Origin: Chloroflexota bacterium
GTDB lineage: Bacteria > Chloroflexota > Dehalococcoidia > Dehalococcoidales > UBA2162
Direction of reading: 5' to 3'
Assembly: GCA_016193545.1 (NCBI GenBank)
Contig: JACPSA010000138.1
Location: 1 to 15,142 of the forward strand
DNA length: 15,142 nucleotides
The translations under genes were made by a program, and so were the position numbers. A model generated the notes under the pieces. The model ran no database searches. It saw only the letters and a list, made by a program, of their open reading frames with translations, and was not told where the DNA came from. Below, piece by piece: positions 13,592 through 15,142 of this stretch; the stretch's first letter is position 1; each line of letters opens with the position of its first letter.

Positions 13592-15025
13592 TTAAAACCT
13601 CATGGTCATGGGTATGGTCAGCACCCACATGTAAAAACCGGCCAAACTAAAAAGGAGCACCACCAACGGGAACATGGCTCTGAAGGCTTGCCCTGGCTGC
13701 TTGAACATGTTTGAGGCTAGTCTGTATAGCGTATATCCGGACGCCAGAATGCCCAGGTAAATGGTGAGGAACTGAAAGATGGGGATTAGTCCGGGAGAAA
13801 GAATGGTTACCTTAGCGTTGGCGGTGCCGAAGAGATTCCAACCGAAACCAAAGGGGTCAGACAGGTTAGGAATAATCACCGCTCCCTCTTCGAGCAGGTG
13901 GAAGTAGTTGTGTGCCAGGTGCAGGCTGATGGCTAAAGGGATAAAGACCAGGGCAAACCAGGTGAAGGTGTGTTTGGTGCTATATTGACTATCGCCGGCT
14001 ATTCTCTGGGTAAGCGCTGAGAAGCCCCAGAAGATAGTCACGAAGATGGCTCCCATTGCCATAAAGGCAATGGTGCGGATAATCATTGGTGAGATTCCCA
14101 GTCCCTTGGCTAGGTTGTCTTCTAAACCGGCGTAGGCCAGGGTCATCTCCAGGTTGTGGAAAGGAATAACGCCGAGAAGAACGACGGCGATGATGGAAAG
14201 GGATAAGCTGATATCCGGGGTTCGCCGGAAGCCCAGACCTTCCTTGAAGATGTCCTGAAAGGGGCTTCTAATGTTGATCGAAATATTGTCATGGGGGCAG
14301 GTCTTGGCGCACTCCGTGCACATCACGCAGTGGGTATTCCGGTCTATGGCGTAGGGATATATCATCTGGGGACAGGCGTAACCCCTTCTATTTCCTTTGA
14401 TACAGTCATGGGTTTGGCAATGGCGGCAGACTTGGTTGTCTCGATTCCGTAGCTCCAGAGGCGCTACCAGGGAGTAGGGGGCAATGATAGCGCCTATCGG
14501 GCAGAAGTAGCGACAGAAGCTCCTCTTCTCAAATACTAGAGAGACGACTATCGCCAGGGCAAGCAGCCCTAGGGCGAGGTAGACGGTGGTTGCTGGACGG
14601 AAGGCCAGATGGAAGTTAGAATCTGCCCAGTGCAGGGCGAGGAAGAAGACAAACATGAGACCAAAGTTTCTCATGAATTTGGGTACCCTCAGGTTGAGAC
14701 TAAAAGTCTGTTTTCCCTTCCACCAGAGCGCGAGGCGTTGCAGCCACTCAGCGGGGGCAATCCAGGGACATACCAGACACCACCCCCGGCCGGCCACCAG
14801 CATCGTTACGGGGATAAGGCTCCACCAGATGAGCCAGGTGAAGGTTGAGCCCAGGTTTTCAGCTCCTACCGGGGTGCCGAAGATTCCGGCGTAGATAATC
14901 AGGCCGAAGACAGCCAGACCGACGAACTGCAAAGTGAACTGGAGTCCCCGCCACTTTATCAGCCGTTTGAACCAGCCGACTTCCATTAAGTCTTTATAGA
15001 TGCCTTCTCTAACAATTGCTGCCAT
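13592..15025 (-). CDS. NapH/NosR-like membrane polyferredoxin
   Basis: A 477-residue integral membrane protein with roughly eight to ten hydrophobic helices and cytoplasm-facing Fe-S sites. It resembles NapH, NosR and related proteins that move electrons between quinones and soluble redox partners. Features in order: CLVCP (Cys83, 86), the typical FCRYFCPIGA (Cys171, 175), then two ferredoxin-like groups, Cys200, 203, 208, 218 and Cys233, 236, 239, 243 followed by Pro. The C-terminal half (about 270-477) is a second membrane domain with a His-rich segment SLHLAHNYFH (His369, 372, 376), which might bind heme or a quinone. That half is longer than in simple NapH (about 280 residues). The true partner is unknown. 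It lies 59 bases after a tRNA-Pro gene on the same strand and is coupled to a mini-protein gene. Confidence 0.82.
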   Translation of the reverse strand: MAAIVREGIYKDLMEVGWFKRLIKWRGLQFTLQFVGLAVFGLIIYAGIFGTPVGAENLGSTFTWLIWWSLIPVTMLVAGRGWCLVCPWIAPAEWLQRLALWWKGKQTFSLNLRVPKFMRNFGLMFVFFLALHWADSNFHLAFRPATTVYLALGLLALAIVVSLVFEKRSFCRYFCPIGAIIAPYSLVAPLELRNRDNQVCRHCQTHDCIKGNRRGYACPQMIYPYAIDRNTHCVMCTECAKTCPHDNISINIRSPFQDIFKEGLGFRRTPDISLSLSIIAVVLLGVIPFHNLEMTLAYAGLEDNLAKGLGISPMIIRTIAFMAMGAIFVTIFWGFSALTQRIAGDSQYSTKHTFTWFALVFIPLAISLHLAHNYFHLLEEGAVIIPNLSDPFGFGWNLFGTANAKVTILSPGLIPIFQFLTIYLGILASGYTLYRLASNMFKQPGQAFRAMFPLVVLLFSLAGFYMWVLTIPMTMRF

Positions 15026-15084
15026 CTCTTATTATCTCTTTGACAACTTTGGAGAGGGGAGCCGACCGTATCTGTCTGTGGCTA

Positions 15085-15142
<58 letters not shown>

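Overview
The window looks like chromosomal DNA from a strictly anaerobic bacterium that uses a Wood-Ljungdahl-type C1 pathway. The best taxonomic guess is the Chloroflexota, class Dehalococcoidia or a relative. This guess rests on gene content only: a tungsten aldehyde oxidoreductase tail, MetV/MetF, NADH-dehydrogenase-like electron modules, a flavodiiron protein, an unusual Fe/Mn SOD, an oligopeptide-type binding lipoprotein with a long Pro/Ala/Thr tether, and a CARDB surface protein. There are no phage, transposon or CRISPR signatures.

Layout. At the left edge is the C-terminus of an aldehyde:ferredoxin oxidoreductase (2-133, +). After a good promoter comes an orphan family-5 solute-binding lipoprotein (360-2216, +). 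Its end faces a leftward gene block across a shared hairpin terminator (about 2249-2282). The leftward block has two parts. The first is a probable oxygen-defence unit: flavodiiron protein (4555-3371), Fe/Mn superoxide dismutase (3272-2700) and a small protein of unknown function (2657-2331), with a promoter near 4591-4619. The second lies upstream: a small zinc-ribbon protein (6784-6554), a Cys-rich two-cluster ferredoxin protein (6514-5792) and a MetE/UROD-superfamily methyltransferase (5777-4668). An extended -10 promoter with an abutting palindrome drives it.

Divergent from that block is the main operon of the window (7009-10987, +): a HoxU/NuoG-N-terminal-like iron-sulfur protein, a NuoE-like subunit, a NuoF-like NADH/FMN subunit, MetV and MetF. 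Spacing is tight and nuoF and metV overlap by ATGA. No hydrogenase, complex I membrane or Hdr gene is present. The simplest reading is an NADH-linked, possibly flavin-based electron-bifurcating, methylene-tetrahydrofolate reductase. In it a NuoEF/HoxU module replaces the RnfC2 or HdrABC-MvhD partners known from acetogens. The divergent methyltransferase/ferredoxin cassette may act on the same methyl-group pool.

On the right is a separately promoted surface protein with five CARDB repeats (11228-13315, +). Next is a leftward NapH/NosR-like membrane polyferredoxin (15025-13592), followed three bases later by a 41-codon membrane mini-protein (13588-13463). The right edge cuts a tRNA-Pro(GGG) gene on the minus strand. 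No gene-free stretch exceeds 300 bases. The largest gaps are 134-359, 6785-7008 and 10988-11227, and the regulatory sites seen in them are listed.
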